Source: Senegalimassilia anaerobia JC110
GTDB lineage: Bacteria; Actinomycetota; Coriobacteriia; Coriobacteriales; Eggerthellaceae
Reading direction: 5' to 3'
Length of the DNA: 50,191 nucleotides
NCBI RefSeq assembly: GCF_000236865.1
Contig: NZ_HE611018.1
Location: 52,825 to 103,015, forward strand
Positions within the stretch are counted from its first letter, which is position 1; each line of letters begins with the position of its first letter. Below are positions 19,337-29,120 of the stretch, piece by piece. Position numbers and translations under genes: made by a program. The notes beneath the pieces were generated by a model. It was given only the letters and a program-made list of their open reading frames with translations. It was not told the origin of the DNA and did no database searches.

Positions 19337-19555
19337 CTACTTGAAACGGTACGTGATACGCCCGCGATTCAAGTCGTAGACGGACAGTTCGACCGTCACC
19401 TTGTCGCCGGGCAAGATCTTGATGTAATGCATACGCATCTTGCCGGAAATGTGGGCCAGGATTTGGTGGCCGTTTTCCAGCTCCACCTTGAACATGGCGT
19501 TCGGCAGGGCTTCGAGAACCTTACCACCCAGTTCGATAACATCTTGCTTGGTCAA
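19337..19555 (-). CDS. infA: Translation initiation factor IF-1
   Basis: The protein has 72 residues and is a single OB-fold (S1-like) domain; it begins [22 protein letters not shown] and has the conserved [26 protein letters not shown] core. It binds the A site of the 30S subunit during initiation. The start codon is TTG with GAAGGAG seven bases upstream, an uncommon start codon for this gene. It is first in the operon; adk and map, often just upstream, are absent and two tRNA genes stand there instead. Confidence 0.97.
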   Translation of the reverse strand: MTKQDVIELGGKVLEALPNAMFKVELENGHQILAHISGKMRMHYIKILPGDKVTVELSVYDLNRGRITYRFK

Positions 19556-19853
19556 CGGTGCTCCTTCAAACTAATCTCGTCTTTTCGCAGCAATCCAGAA
19601 TGATACCAAACTTATTGAGTTGTGTGGGGAAAATACACAAAGCGCACAAGACCAGAGGAGCTCGTGGCTTTTCGATACCTGCATGTCAGGCGTGCGGTCT
19701 AGATGCCGCGCAGCCTTCGCCGCTGAGATTGGGCGAGGCCGCCAGGTATTCGCGCATTGCGCAGCCGCCTTGTCGGCTTGACGCGTGAGAATGATTGAGA
19801 TGAGATTCGCGTTCAGATTCTTGTAATTATACCCTTTTACCGCGACGCGTCAA
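19556..19853 (-). promoter_or_regulatory. Promoter and about 260-nt leader of the infA-rplQ operon
   Basis: A near-consensus promoter on the minus strand has TTGACG at 19848-19853 and TATAAT at 19826-19831 with a 16-bp spacer. Transcription from about 19819 leaves a leader of some 260 nt before the infA TTG codon. The leader is rich in self-complementary GC blocks and contains no recognised gene. A second weak -10-like TATCAT near 19600 could give a short leader. Such a long leader suggests autoregulation by a ribosomal protein, which is inferred. Confidence 0.7.
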
Positions 19854-19896
19854 GGGCATTGCAGGAGAAATCACGCGTTCCGACTCTTCTCGGACA

Positions 19897-19920
19897 ATAA
19901 AAAACCTCCCAATCGGGAGG
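19897..19920 (-). terminator. Terminator of the tRNA-Lys/tRNA-Gln transcript
   Basis: A 6-bp perfect CCTCCC/GGGAGG stem (19905-19910 with 19915-19920) is followed on the minus strand by TTTTTTATT. It lies 14 nt after the tRNA-Gln 3-prime end. Confidence 0.9.
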
Positions 19921-19933
19921 CTGAAACGTTAAA

Positions 19934-20007
19934 TGGCTGGGCCACTAGGATTCGAACCTAGGTAGCTGGTACCAAAAACCAGAGTCCTGCCGTTGGACGA
20001 TGGCCCA
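19934..20007 (-). tRNA. tRNA-Gln (anticodon TTG)
   Basis: This 74-nt cloverleaf includes an encoded CCA. The 7-bp acceptor stem TGGGCCA/TGGCCCA, a D-arm of four pairs, the anticodon stem CTGGT/ACCAG with loop TTTTGGT giving anticodon TTG, and the T-arm CTAGG-TTCGAAT-CCTAG are all well paired. Discriminator base is G, as expected for tRNA-Gln. It is co-transcribed with tRNA-Lys 37 nt upstream. Confidence 0.97.
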
Positions 20008-20044
20008 GTGCATTCAAACCGCCATGGCGGCCCTGCGCAAAAAG

Positions 20045-20120
20045 TGGTGGGCCCTGTGGGGATCGAACCCACGACCTTGGGATTAAAAGTCCCCTGCTCT
20101 ACCGACTGAGCTAAAGGCCC
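20045..20120 (-). tRNA. tRNA-Lys (anticodon TTT)
   Basis: This 76-nt cloverleaf includes an encoded CCA. The acceptor stem is GGGCCTT/AGGGCCC with one G:T pair, the anticodon stem GGGGA/TCCCA encloses CTTTTAA (anticodon TTT), and the T-arm is GTGGG-TTCGATC-CCCAC. Discriminator base is A. Confidence 0.97.
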
Positions 20121-20143
20121 ACTTCGCATATGCGCGGCTTTTC

Positions 20144-20172
20144 ATTCTACCGGTGCCCTACGAAACGGTCAA
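20144..20172 (-). promoter_or_regulatory. Promoter of the tRNA-Lys/tRNA-Gln pair
   Basis: TTGACC (20167-20172) and TAGAAT (20144-20149) on the minus strand have the ideal 17-bp spacer. Transcription would begin about 15-20 nt before tRNA-Lys. Confidence 0.85.
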
Positions 20173-20262
20173 CGGGAAAATGGTGAATTCATCTTGCCGC
20201 CGCATTTGCAACCTCCGAGCCTTACAATTCGTTGCAACGCTATCTTTCGCGAAGGACGCACC

Positions 20263-21183
20263 ATGACGCTTCAACAGCTTCGTTACCTTATCGCCATTGC
20301 CGAATACGGGTCGATCAACGCCGCCGCTCAGAACCTTTACGCATCGCAGTCGAACCTATCCACGGCCATCAAAGAGCTTGAGCAGGAGCTCGGCATCTCC
20401 ATCTTCACGCGCAGCAACCGCGGCGTGACGCTGACCAACGACGGCACCGAGCTGCTTGGCTACGCACGTCAGGTCATCGAGCAGGCGAACATGCTGGAAT
20501 CGCGCTACGCCAACAAGGAGAAGCCCCAGGCTCGCCTGGCGGTGTCCACCCAGCATTACGCCTTCAGCGTAGAGGCCTTCGTGAACGTGGTCGAGCAATG
20601 CGAGGGCGATTTCTTCGATTTCATCCTTCGGGAAACCACCACCGCCGAGATCATCGATGATGTGCGATCGTTTCGCAGCGAAGTGGGCATCCTGTATCTA
20701 GATGCTTTCAACCAGCGCGTCATGCAGAAGGCCTTCGATGACGCCGATGTGTCGTTCTACCCGCTGTTCGACGCGGGCGTGCATGTGTTCGTGGGAGAGA
20801 ACCACCCGCTGGCCGGACGCGACATCATCAAGCCCGAGGAGCTGACCGTATGGCCCCGCTACAGCTTCGAACAAGGAACCGCGAACTCCTTCTACTACTC
20901 CGAGGAGCCGCTGAGCTACGTCGAGCACTCGCGCAATATCCGCATCTCCGACCGCGGCACGCTTTCCAACCTGCTGACCAGCTACAACGGCTACACGCTT
21001 TCCACGGGCGTGCTTTCAAGCGAAATGCATACGGGCATCGTCAGCATCCCGCTTGATACCGACGAGCGCATGACCGTGGGGTACATCATGCACAACGAAC
21101 GCAAGCCCTCCGAACTTTTGGACCGTTACATCGAGGAGCTGCATCGCATCATCGGGGAGAGCGAGGGCGTGACCGCTCGATAG
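20263..21183 (+). CDS. LysR-family transcriptional regulator
   Basis: The protein has 306 residues. Residues 1-60 are the winged helix-turn-helix (SINAAAQNLYASQSNLSTAI, then LEQELGISIFTRSNRGVTLT); residues about 90-300 are the periplasmic-binding-like effector domain. The start MTLQQLRYLIAIAEYGS is the classic LysR N-terminus with GAAGGA seven bases upstream; an ATG 23 codons earlier has no such support. It stands alone and divergent from the tRNA pair, so its target is not indicated by context. It is followed by a terminator shared with guaB. Confidence 0.93.
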   Translation: MTLQQLRYLIAIAEYGSINAAAQNLYASQSNLSTAIKELEQELGISIFTRSNRGVTLTNDGTELLGYARQVIEQANMLESRYANKEKPQARLAVSTQHYAFSVEAFVNVVEQCEGDFFDFILRETTTAEIIDDVRSFRSEVGILYLDAFNQRVMQKAFDDADVSFYPLFDAGVHVFVGENHPLAGRDIIKPEELTVWPRYSFEQGTANSFYYSEEPLSYVEHSRNIRISDRGTLSNLLTSYNGYTLSTGVLSSEMHTGIVSIPLDTDERMTVGYIMHNERKPSELLDRYIEELHRIIGESEGVTAR

Positions 21184-21244
21184 CGGCCCATACACGAGCT
21201 TCGCCTCGCACAGGAACTGCGTGCGCAAAACGCCACGCAAGCAA

Positions 21245-21283
21245 AAAGCCTCGCCCGGCACGAACCGGGCGAGGCTTTCGTTT
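21245..21283. terminator. Bidirectional terminator between the LysR gene and guaB
   Basis: A 14-bp perfect stem (21245-21258 with 21265-21278) with a 6-nt loop is followed by CGTTT on the plus strand and by TTTTTGC on the minus strand, so it serves both convergent genes. Confidence 0.9.
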
Positions 21284-21298
21284 AGCTAGACGGCAAGC

Positions 21299-22816
21299 TT
21301 AGCGCATGTTGGAGGCGTAAGGAGCCTTGTCCTTGAGCACGACGTCGTGTGCGCCGCCCTCGACGATGGAGGTGGAGCTGATGACGGTGAGCTTGGCCTT
21401 ATCCTGGAACTCAGGGATGGTGAGCGCACCGCAGTTGCACATGGTGGACTTGATCTTCAGCAGCGTGACCGCGATATTGTCCTTAAGCGGGCCGGCATAC
21501 GGCACGTAGGAGTCGACGCCCTCCTCGAAGGACAGGCTCTTCTTGCCGCCCAGGTCATAACGGCCCCAGTTGCGGGCACGGGCAGAACCCTCGCCCCAGT
21601 ATTCCTTCATGTAAGTGCCGTTGACCATGACCTTGGCCGACGGGGACTCGTCGAAGCGGGCGAAGTAACGGCCCAGCATGACGAAGTCGGCGCCCATGGC
21701 CAAAGCCAGCGAGATGTGGTGGTCGTAGACGATGCCACCGTCGGAGCAGATGGGCACGTAGATGCCGGTTTCCTTGAAATACTCGTCACGAGCCTTGGCA
21801 ACCTCGATGGTGGCCGTGGCCTGACCGCGGCCGATGCCCTTGGTCTCGCGGGTGATGCAGATGGAGCCGCCGCCGATGCCGATCTTGACGAAGTCGGCGC
21901 CAGCCTCGGCCAGGAAGCGGAAGCCCTCGCCGTCAACGACGTTGCCTGCGCCGATCTTGACGGTGTCGCCATAGTGCTCGCGAACCCACTCGATGGTCAT
22001 CTTCTGCCAGTCGGAATAGCCCTCGGAGCTGTCGATGCACAGCACGTCGGCGCCTGCCTCGACCAGCGCGGGGACGCGCTCGGCGTAGTCGCGGGAGTTG
22101 ATGCCCGCGCCCACGATGTAGCGCTTGTGGCTGTCGAGCATTTCATTGGGGTTGGACTTGTGGCTGTCGTAGTCCTTGCGGAACACCATGTAGACCAGAT
22201 TGCCCTCGGCATCCACCAGCGGCAGGGAGTTCAGCTTGTGGTCCCAGATGATGTCGTTGGCAACCTTGAGGGAGGTGTCCTCGGAGGCGGTGACCAGCTT
22301 CTCGAGCGGGGTCATGAACTCGGAGACCTTCTCCTCGCCGGTCATACGGGACAGGCGGTAGTCGCGCTCGGTGACGACGCCAAGCAGCTTGCCATGGGCA
22401 GAGCCGTCGTCGGTGACGGGCATGGTGGAGTGACCCGTCTGCTCCTTCAGAGCCACGACCTGGTTGAGCGTCATATCAGGGGAAAGGTTGGCGTCGGACT
22501 CGACGAAGCCGGCCTTGTAGTTCTTCACACGGGCGACCATGGCGGCTTCCTGCTCGATGGTCTGGTTGCCGTAGATGAAGCTCAGACCGCCCTCGGTTGC
22601 CAGGGCGACGGCCATGTTGTCGTCGGACACGGCGGCCATGATGGCGCTGACCATGGGGATGTTGAGCGAAAGCGGGCACTCTTCCTGGCCCTTGCGGTAC
22701 TTGACCAACGGGGTTTTCAGGCTCACCGACGCCGGAACGCACGTAGCAGGCGTATGACCAGGTACCAGAAGATACTCGTTGAACGTACGTGACGGCTCGT
22801 CGTAATAATAAGCCAT
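21299..22816 (-). CDS. guaB: IMP dehydrogenase
   Basis: The protein has 505 residues. It oxidises IMP to XMP with NAD+, the committed step to GMP. The TIM-barrel core is split by a CBS pair (about residues 100-220: [24 protein letters not shown] and [20 protein letters not shown]). The catalytic loop [12 protein letters not shown] (Cys near 320) and the [26 protein letters not shown] phosphate-binding region are clear. The mobile flap reads [16 protein letters not shown] instead of the more usual YRGMGS-type flap, so it belongs to a less common IMPDH subgroup. The start [12 protein letters not shown] was preferred to an ATG eight codons upstream because AGGAG lies nine bases before it. Confidence 0.93.
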   Translation of the reverse strand: MAYYYDEPSRTFNEYLLVPGHTPATCVPASVSLKTPLVKYRKGQEECPLSLNIPMVSAIMAAVSDDNMAVALATEGGLSFIYGNQTIEQEAAMVARVKNYKAGFVESDANLSPDMTLNQVVALKEQTGHSTMPVTDDGSAHGKLLGVVTERDYRLSRMTGEEKVSEFMTPLEKLVTASEDTSLKVANDIIWDHKLNSLPLVDAEGNLVYMVFRKDYDSHKSNPNEMLDSHKRYIVGAGINSRDYAERVPALVEAGADVLCIDSSEGYSDWQKMTIEWVREHYGDTVKIGAGNVVDGEGFRFLAEAGADFVKIGIGGGSICITRETKGIGRGQATATIEVAKARDEYFKETGIYVPICSDGGIVYDHHISLALAMGADFVMLGRYFARFDESPSAKVMVNGTYMKEYWGEGSARARNWGRYDLGGKKSLSFEEGVDSYVPYAGPLKDNIAVTLLKIKSTMCNCGALTIPEFQDKAKLTVISSTSIVEGGAHDVVLKDKAPYASNMR

Positions 22817-22860
22817 GGGAGACGGCTCCTTCTCTCGCAACGGGATTTTCGTTGCTAGCC

Positions 22861-22866
22861 ATTATA
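22861..22866 (-). promoter_or_regulatory. guaB -10 box
   Basis: A consensus TATAAT on the minus strand is 44 nt upstream of the guaB start codon; no good -35 accompanies it. The short leader contains a 6-bp hairpin (22837-22842 with 22850-22855). No guanine riboswitch pattern was seen. Confidence 0.6.
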
Positions 22867-22951
22867 GTCACGCCGACGGCCCGATTGCGAGGGCGGGCCG
22901 GCAAATAGCGGAGAATGTGGAGAAACGCACGGAGAACAACGCTCGGGCAAC

Positions 22952-22978
22952 GAAAAGGACCGCCGGTTCCCCAGCGGC
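22952..22978 (-). terminator. Terminator of the sodium symporter gene
   Basis: An 8-bp stem with G:T wobbles (22959-22966 with 22971-22978) and a GGAA loop is followed on the minus strand by CCTTTTCG. Confidence 0.65.
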
Positions 22979-23012
22979 CCTACCAGGTACGATATGCGGT
23001 TTTGCAGCCTTA

Positions 23013-24419
23013 TCAGCCCAGCCCCGCCCATTTCGCGATGATGGGGGCGTAACCCATGGCGAACACAATGAGCATGCCCACGGGGATGACATAGGCCACA
23101 TAGCCGCGCGCCCACCGCGGGAACTTCAGGCCGCTGCCCGTGTCGGCCTCCGCCAGGAAGCCTTCCCAGCCCCACCCGCTTTTACGCGTGCAGAACAGCA
23201 CCAGCAGCAAGCCGCCCCATGGCAGGATGTTGTTCGATACCAGGAAGTCCTCGATGGCCTGGATGTCGCCGATGCCCGGGACCGTAAAGCCCGCCAGCAC
23301 GTTGAAGCCCAGGACGCAGGGCATGCTAAGCACGGCCAGCAACACGCCGTTGACCAGGCATGCCTTCTTTCGCGGCGTCCCCCACTGGTCCATGGTGAAG
23401 CTCATGATGTTCTCGAACACGGCGATGACGGTTGACAGCGCGGCGAACGTCATGAACACGAAGAACAGCACCGCCCACAGCTGACCGAACGGCATCTCGT
23501 TGAACACGCTGGGCAGCGTGATGAACACCAGGCCCGGGCCCGAACCCGGCTCCACGCCGAACGCGAAGCAGGACGGGAAGATGACGAGGCCCGCCATCAG
23601 CGCCACGAGCGTATCAAGGCCGGCCACGCGCACCGCCTCGCCCGTGAGCGTGTGGTCCTTGCCGATGTAGCTTCCGAAGATGGACATGCCGCCCATGCCG
23701 ACCGAAACGGTGAAGAACGCCTGGCCCATGGCCGCATACACGGCATCGCCGAACGTTGCAAGCTGCTCGGCCAGCGTGGCGCCGGCGAACATCTTGCCGA
23801 AATCGGGCATCAAGTAGAAGCGCAGGCCTTCAGCGGCGCCCGGCAGCGTGACCGCGCGCACGCACAGGGCCACGAGCACCACGAACAGGGCCATCATCAT
23901 GACCTTCGTCACGCGCTCCACGCCCTTCTGCACGCCGGCGCGCGTGACGCCCACGCCCACGCCCACGATGATGAGCATGTACACGGCAAGCTGCACCGGA
24001 TCGGCGAGCAGGCCGTTGAAGACGTCGGCAACCTGGGAACTTTCCAGCCCCACGAACTCGCCCGAGGCGCTTTTCACCACAAAGGCGAGCATCCAGCCGC
24101 CCACGGTGGTGTAGAACATCATGAGCAGGTAGTTGCCGGCAAGCGCCAGCCACTTGAACGCATGCCATTTCGTGCCCGCCGGCTCAAGCACGTCGTAGCT
24201 GCGCGCGATGGAGCGCTGGCTTGCGCGGCCGGCGGCGAACTCCATGATGAGCGCCGGAAGCGCGAAGATGGCCAGGAACACCAGGTACATGATCACAAAC
24301 GCCGCGCCGCCGTACTCGCCCGTGATATAGGGGAATCGCCACACGTTACCAAGGCCGATGGCGCAGCCCGCGCTCACCAGGATGAACCCAAGGCGGGTTC
24401 CGAACTTCTCGCGTTCCAT
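23013..24419 (-). CDS. Neurotransmitter:sodium symporter (NSS/SNF) family transporter
   Basis: The protein has 468 residues and about 11-12 membrane helices. The first helix carries the NSS hallmark GLGNVWRFPYITGEYGGAAF with its unwound substrate- and sodium-binding residues. Bacterial members such as LeuT, MhsT and TnaT move amino acids, often hydrophobic or aromatic ones, with Na+; the substrate here cannot be read. The start MEREKFGTRLGF is preceded by GGAGG and is typical of the family; an ATG 13 codons earlier lacks that. A GC-rich stem lies in its short leader (24433-24450). It is 97 nt downstream of a terminator, so it is transcribed alone. Confidence 0.93.
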   Translation of the reverse strand: MEREKFGTRLGFILVSAGCAIGLGNVWRFPYITGEYGGAAFVIMYLVFLAIFALPALIMEFAAGRASQRSIARSYDVLEPAGTKWHAFKWLALAGNYLLMMFYTTVGGWMLAFVVKSASGEFVGLESSQVADVFNGLLADPVQLAVYMLIIVGVGVGVTRAGVQKGVERVTKVMMMALFVVLVALCVRAVTLPGAAEGLRFYLMPDFGKMFAGATLAEQLATFGDAVYAAMGQAFFTVSVGMGGMSIFGSYIGKDHTLTGEAVRVAGLDTLVALMAGLVIFPSCFAFGVEPGSGPGLVFITLPSVFNEMPFGQLWAVLFFVFMTFAALSTVIAVFENIMSFTMDQWGTPRKKACLVNGVLLAVLSMPCVLGFNVLAGFTVPGIGDIQAIEDFLVSNNILPWGGLLLVLFCTRKSGWGWEGFLAEADTGSGLKFPRWARGYVAYVIPVGMLIVFAMGYAPIIAKWAGLG

Positions 24420-24455
24420 TCGTCCTCCAAACCGCGCGCCGTGGCGCGCGTAACG

Positions 24456-24488
24456 CAAAAAACGCCCGGCGTAGCGATACGCCGGGCG
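24456..24488 (-). terminator. Terminator of the large ABC exporter gene
   Basis: An 11-bp perfect stem (24463-24473 with 24478-24488), loop of four, is followed on the minus strand by TTTTTTGCG. Confidence 0.92.
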
Positions 24489-24559
24489 CTCACAATCAAC
24501 CCTTGCAGTGTAGCGGAAAGCATGGCCTGCCGCCAGAAACGTTACCGAACACGGTCGCC

Positions 24560-27500
24560 TTATTCCGACCGCAGGGCCTCGACCGGGTCCTTTCGGCTGG
24601 CGGCGCTTGAGGGGATAAGGCCCGCCAGGAACGTAAGGAGCACGCTAATGCCCACGAGCACCACCGCCGCCTGCCACGGCAGGATGGCCACATTGCGAAC
24701 ATCGAACAGCGAGTACACGATGGCGTTGGCAGGTATGCAGGCAAGCGCGGTCAGCCCGATGCCGATGACGCCGGCCGTGAAGCCCACGATGATGGTCTCA
24801 GCGTTGAACACGCGGCTGATGTCGCCCTTGCTGGCGCCGATGGAGCGCAGGATGCCGATCTCCTTCTTGCGCTCGAGCACGCTGATATAGGTGATCACCC
24901 CGATCATGATGGAGCTGACCACCAACGAAATGGCCACGAACGCCACCAGCACGTAGCTGATCATGTTCACGATGGTGGTGACCGAGCTCATCAGCGCGCC
25001 CACGATATCGGTGTAGCTGACAACCTTGCCCTCTTCGCCGTTCGACTCCATGCGGTCGTTGTATCTGTCGAGGATGTCGATGACGTTTTGCTTGCTGGGG
25101 AAATCCTTCGGATAGATGTCGATGCTGGCAGGTTTGGCGTAGTCGGCCCAGCCCAGCTTCTTCATGTTGTTGTCGTAGCTGGACTGCTCGGTGGACATGA
25201 GGCTTGCCATGAGCTCGGCAAGCTCGTTCTCGTCCATGTTCATCTGGAAGGCGTCGGCGAACGCGGACTGGTCGACGCCCATAGCGCTGGACATGTTGCC
25301 GGCAAGCCTGGTCATATACGAGTTCATCGCGGCGGACACCTGCTGCTGCATCGCGCCCGCGAACTGGGTCATCACCTGCGCCATGGCGCTTTGCATATAC
25401 GCTTGCATAGCGGCACCGAGCTGCGTTTGCAGCTGCGAGGAGATGGCCTGCGTCAACGCCGGGAGCAGCTGTTGCTGAATCTGCTGGCCGATCTGCTGCG
25501 AAAGCTGATCGCGCAGCTGCTGTTCGATCTGGCCTGACATGCCGCTAAAGTCGATGGAGCCGGCGATGACCTGCTGCATGGCGGCCTGCGTGGCGGGGTC
25601 TGCCAGATACGCCGCCACGGCCGCATCGACGTTGCCCGCGTATTCCGGGTGCGCCGCCAACCACGCGGGGTACCCTTGCACGATGCCCATGACGCCGGCG
25701 GTGAGCGCATCGGTTTTGATGGTGGGCTGCACACCGTCGAAGCTGATGTCCAGCCCGCTGAAGTCAAGGTTCAGCTTGCTCACGTCGATGGCGCTCGGGT
25801 CGATGCTGATGGAGGATGCATCGAAGGCAGGCAAGCTGGAAAGATCCAGGTTCATGCCCGACAAATCCATGCTGGCGCCCAGATCGGCTCCCTGCAGCCC
25901 CGCGGCCAGCACGCTCTGATCGAACGTGAAGGCGCTCTGCAGCTTCTGCCCGTCGATGGTGAACAGGCTTGACATATCGAAGCCGTTGCCGTTTTCCTGG
26001 TTGCTTTCCTCATCGGCGAACGACTTGCCCGTGATCACGTTCGTCGCCGGGTTCGCCTTCTGGTCCTGCACGATCTGGGTCTTGCCCGCTTGGTCGATCA
26101 AATGGTTCACCAGGCTAGAGGGGTAGTACAGCCCCGTCTGCAGGGAGGTGATCTTCGCGCCCTCCTTCGGCTTCACAACGCCCGCGATCTTCAGCGTTTC
26201 CCCGTTGTCCACCAGGTTCCTCATGTAGGCATCGTCGCCGGATTTGTCCTTCCACACGCCGTATTCGCTATCGCGCTGGTAGAAGTCCGCAGCGTTCACC
26301 AGCTTGAAGGTGACGCTCATCAGGTCGTCGTAGGAAAACGACAGGCTGTCGCTCGGCGCGTTGACGGCCTCCTCGTTGGCGAAGGCGCGCACCATGCTCT
26401 CGAGCTCGGCGCGATCGCGCAGGCCCATGGAGTAGAGCATGAAATCGCTCACGCTGCCGCCCGGGGTGAGCACCAGCACGATCTCGTCGTAGTTTTCGGG
26501 CCAATGACCTGCCATAACGTCGTATTGGCCCTCGACCATGCCCATATTGTCGGGCAGCTTGTAGAAGATGTTGGTGCTCATCATCGACGACATGATGCCG
26601 TTCGAAGCTGTAGAAGAGCCCAGGCCGATGCTGGCGAACGACTTGTCCGGGTTCACCTGATGCACGGTGCCGGATGTATCGGAGCTGAAGATCTGCGGCG
26701 TGACGTTGTAGCCGTACTCGATGGAGCTCACATACGGCTCCACGCCCGATTCGCCCGAGTCAAGGTATTCCTTCAACGACGCAAGGTCGTTGCTGCCGAT
26801 GCTGTCGAAGGTGCTCGCGATCATCTTCGACTCGTGCACGGGCTTACCCGAATCGTCATCGGGGGCGTCGTCCTGGGCCTTCTCCGCCGACGAGCCCTCC
26901 GCGCCGCTGCCGAGCCCCATCATGCTGGTCATGTCGAACCCTTGGTCCTGGATCTGCAACGGGTATTCGGAAAGCGTCTCCTCTTCCACATTGGCGATGT
27001 AGCTGTTCACGCCGTTGGCCAGCGACAAGATGGCGGCAATTCCGATGATGCCGATGCTGCCCGCGAACGCTGTCATGAGCGTGCGGCCCTTCTTCGTGAG
27101 CAGGTTCTTAAACGACAGGGAAAGCGCCGTGAGGAACGACATGCTGGTGCGGCGAGCCTGCTTCGCGGTGCGGCGCGGGCTATTCTCGGCCGCCGGGTCG
27201 AACGGGCGGGTATCATCGCGGATGACGCCATCGGCCAAGGTGACGATGCGCGTGGCGTAGCGCTGCGCCAGCTCGGGGTTATGCGTGACCATGATGACCA
27301 GGCGGTCGTCCGCAATCTCGGTGAGCAGGTCCATGATTTGCACACTGGTCTTGGAGTCGAGCGCGCCCGTGGGCTCGTCTGCCAACAAGATCTCGGGATC
27401 GTTGATGAGCGCGCGGGCGATGGCGACGCGCTGCATCTGGCCGCCGGAAAGCTGGCTAGGCTTTTTGCTCACGTGCTCGGCAAGCCCCACGCGGCCGAGC

Positions 27501-27874
27501 GCCTCGACGGCGCGCTGCCGGCGCTCAGCGCGGGACACGCCGGAAAGCGTGAGGGCCAGCTCGACGTTTTCCAGAATGGTCTGGTGTGGGATAAGGTTGT
27601 AGGCCTGGAACACGAAGCCGATGCGGTTGTTGCGATATGCGTCCCAATCGCGGTCTTTGTACTCGCTTGTGGACACGCCGTCGATGAGCAGGTTTCCGTC
27701 GTCGTAATGGTCAAGGCCGCCGATGATGTTGAGCATGGTGGTCTTGCCCGAGCCCGAAGGCCCCAGCACCGCCACGAACTCGTTGTCGCGGAAGGCCACC
27801 GACACATGATCGAGCGCGGTTTGCGTGAAGTCCGCAGTGGTGTAGGACTTGCACACGTTTATCAGTTGCAGCAT
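24560..27874 (-). CDS. MacB/FtsX-type ABC exporter: ATPase fused to permease with large Gln-rich extracellular domain
   Basis: The protein has 1,104 residues. Residues 1-225 are a LolD/MacB-type ATPase (Walker [10 protein letters not shown], signature [15 protein letters not shown], Walker [13 protein letters not shown], switch His in [10 protein letters not shown]-like IMVTHN). After a short linker comes one membrane helix (about 260-290, [21 protein letters not shown]), then a very long extracytoplasmic part (about 290-960), then three membrane helices (about 965-1100) with the FtsX motif [24 protein letters not shown]. The extracellular part includes about 100 residues very rich in Gln, Met, Ala and Ser (around 760-860) with helix-forming periodicity. 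Mechanotransmission exporters of this class act on peptides, lipoproteins or toxins; the substrate is not evident. The start follows AAAGGCGG. Confidence 0.9.
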   Translation of the reverse strand: MLQLINVCKSYTTADFTQTALDHVSVAFRDNEFVAVLGPSGSGKTTMLNIIGGLDHYDDGNLLIDGVSTSEYKDRDWDAYRNNRIGFVFQAYNLIPHQTILENVELALTLSGVSRAERRQRAVEALGRVGLAEHVSKKPSQLSGGQMQRVAIARALINDPEILLADEPTGALDSKTSVQIMDLLTEIADDRLVIMVTHNPELAQRYATRIVTLADGVIRDDTRPFDPAAENSPRRTAKQARRTSMSFLTALSLSFKNLLTKKGRTLMTAFAGSIGIIGIAAILSLANGVNSYIANVEEETLSEYPLQIQDQGFDMTSMMGLGSGAEGSSAEKAQDDAPDDDSGKPVHESKMIASTFDSIGSNDLASLKEYLDSGESGVEPYVSSIEYGYNVTPQIFSSDTSGTVHQVNPDKSFASIGLGSSTASNGIMSSMMSTNIFYKLPDNMGMVEGQYDVMAGHWPENYDEIVLVLTPGGSVSDFMLYSMGLRDRAELESMVRAFANEEAVNAPSDSLSFSYDDLMSVTFKLVNAADFYQRDSEYGVWKDKSGDDAYMRNLVDNGETLKIAGVVKPKEGAKITSLQTGLYYPSSLVNHLIDQAGKTQIVQDQKANPATNVITGKSFADEESNQENGNGFDMSSLFTIDGQKLQSAFTFDQSVLAAGLQGADLGASMDLSGMNLDLSSLPAFDASSISIDPSAIDVSKLNLDFSGLDISFDGVQPTIKTDALTAGVMGIVQGYPAWLAAHPEYAGNVDAAVAAYLADPATQAAMQQVIAGSIDFSGMSGQIEQQLRDQLSQQIGQQIQQQLLPALTQAISSQLQTQLGAAMQAYMQSAMAQVMTQFAGAMQQQVSAAMNSYMTRLAGNMSSAMGVDQSAFADAFQMNMDENELAELMASLMSTEQSSYDNNMKKLGWADYAKPASIDIYPKDFPSKQNVIDILDRYNDRMESNGEEGKVVSYTDIVGALMSSVTTIVNMISYVLVAFVAISLVVSSIMIGVITYISVLERKKEIGILRSIGASKGDISRVFNAETIIVGFTAGVIGIGLTALACIPANAIVYSLFDVRNVAILPWQAAVVLVGISVLLTFLAGLIPSSAASRKDPVEALRSE

Positions 27875-28166
27875 GCAGCCGCCTTTCGAATTTGAAGACA
27901 ATCGCTATGATTATCCCCCTGCCGCGCGCCCCATCCGCCCCGTTTCCGCGAAATGCGTGGAATCCGTTACCTTGGGCCCGCAATGCAGGCGCGCTGCCCG
28001 GCAAAAACCGCAATCGGCGCCGACGCCGAAAGCGGAAGATCTTCGCCATTGCCCGCAAAGCTGGACAGAAACCGAGGCAACCGAAAAAACAACTGCAACG
28101 AAAGCAGCCTACAACGAACGGCCAACGCCGTTGCAAGCTGCTAGGAAAAAGCGAGCCGCATACCCG
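27875..28166. other. Gene-free gap between the beta-lactamase-like gene and the ABC exporter
   Basis: This 292-bp gap contains no supported gene. A weak 4-bp stem followed by TTGTTTTTT (28083-28107, minus strand) could end the beta-lactamase transcript. A 6-bp stem (28117-28122 with 28127-28132) lies just before it. No convincing promoter for the ABC exporter was found. Confidence 0.35.
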
Positions 28167-29120
28167 TTAGCCAATAGCGGCATCTGCCGCTTGAGCGATG
28201 TCAACCATGCAAGCCTGGGCCTGCGACCTTTCGGCATCGCTGGAAAGAACCACCATCACATAGGGATTCTGGTCGAGCACAATGCCCCCATCGTTGAACA
28301 CGCCGTCCAGCGTACCCGTCTTGTGAGCGAAAACGCTGCCCACCGGCAGCCCTTCGAGCAGCCCAGCGTCATCGTGCTGACCTTTCAGCAAGTCAAGGGC
28401 GAACTCGCTCATGTCCGGGCTCACCAACTTTCCCTGGTAGATCAGTTGCAGCATGCGCGCAACATCATTCGCCGACGTGTAGTTCTCATCACCCGCAGCA
28501 AAATCCATCATACGGCGGTTGAGCACGGTCTGCGTGAGGCCGATTTCGCTCGCGTACTCGTTCACGGCCGGCATGCCGACCGCATCGATAATCAGATTAG
28601 TGGCGACATTATCGCTATCTTGAATCATGTAAGCGGCAAGCTGGCGATACGTATACGACTCGCCAGCGCCCGATGCTTGGATGACGCCTGTACCTCCGAC
28701 TATGTCCGACGGGCTCACGGTTACCGTGCCGTCAAGCGACAGCACCCCGGATTGAGCCTGATCGAGCAAAGTCCCCAATATCGCCAGCTTGATGATGCTG
28801 GCGGAAACGAAGGGCTTGTCACCGTTCACGTCAACCGACCACGATCCATCAGCCGATGCGCATGTAACGGCATAGGCCCCCGAATGAGCCTCTACAGCCT
28901 GCTCCAACGCATCCCGCAAGCCCTCGGGCGCCGAAACAGGCGCCGCAGCTTCGCTGCCCCGAGCATCATCAACGCAGTCGACAAGCGCCTCGACATCGGT
29001 AGTGCCAGTTGCCTCCCCTTGTTTCTCCTGGCCGGAAGCGCACCCGGCAAGCAAGCACAACGCGATCAGCGCCACCATTGCCGCCGCCCAGGCGCCTGCC
29101 GCCCGCACTGGCGCGCCCAT
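28167..29120 (-). CDS. Class A beta-lactamase-like serine hydrolase lipoprotein
   Basis: The protein has 317 residues. A lipoprotein signal ends at LAGC with Cys27 as lipidation site. The mature protein has the serine beta-lactamase triad of motifs: SIIK (Ser near 106), SDN (near 170) and KTG (HKTGT, near 266). Spacing fits class A enzymes or their close serine-hydrolase relatives, which include cell-wall peptidases, so antibiotic hydrolysis is possible but not shown. A class A omega-loop Glu is not obvious. Its ATG overlaps the TGA of the upstream zinc-ribbon gene (ATGA arrangement reads TGATG); a GTG one codon earlier is an alternative. The overlap implies translational coupling. Confidence 0.85.
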   Translation of the reverse strand: MGAPVRAAGAWAAAMVALIALCLLAGCASGQEKQGEATGTTDVEALVDCVDDARGSEAAAPVSAPEGLRDALEQAVEAHSGAYAVTCASADGSWSVDVNGDKPFVSASIIKLAILGTLLDQAQSGVLSLDGTVTVSPSDIVGGTGVIQASGAGESYTYRQLAAYMIQDSDNVATNLIIDAVGMPAVNEYASEIGLTQTVLNRRMMDFAAGDENYTSANDVARMLQLIYQGKLVSPDMSEFALDLLKGQHDDAGLLEGLPVGSVFAHKTGTLDGVFNDGGIVLDQNPYVMVVLSSDAERSQAQACMVDIAQAADAAIG

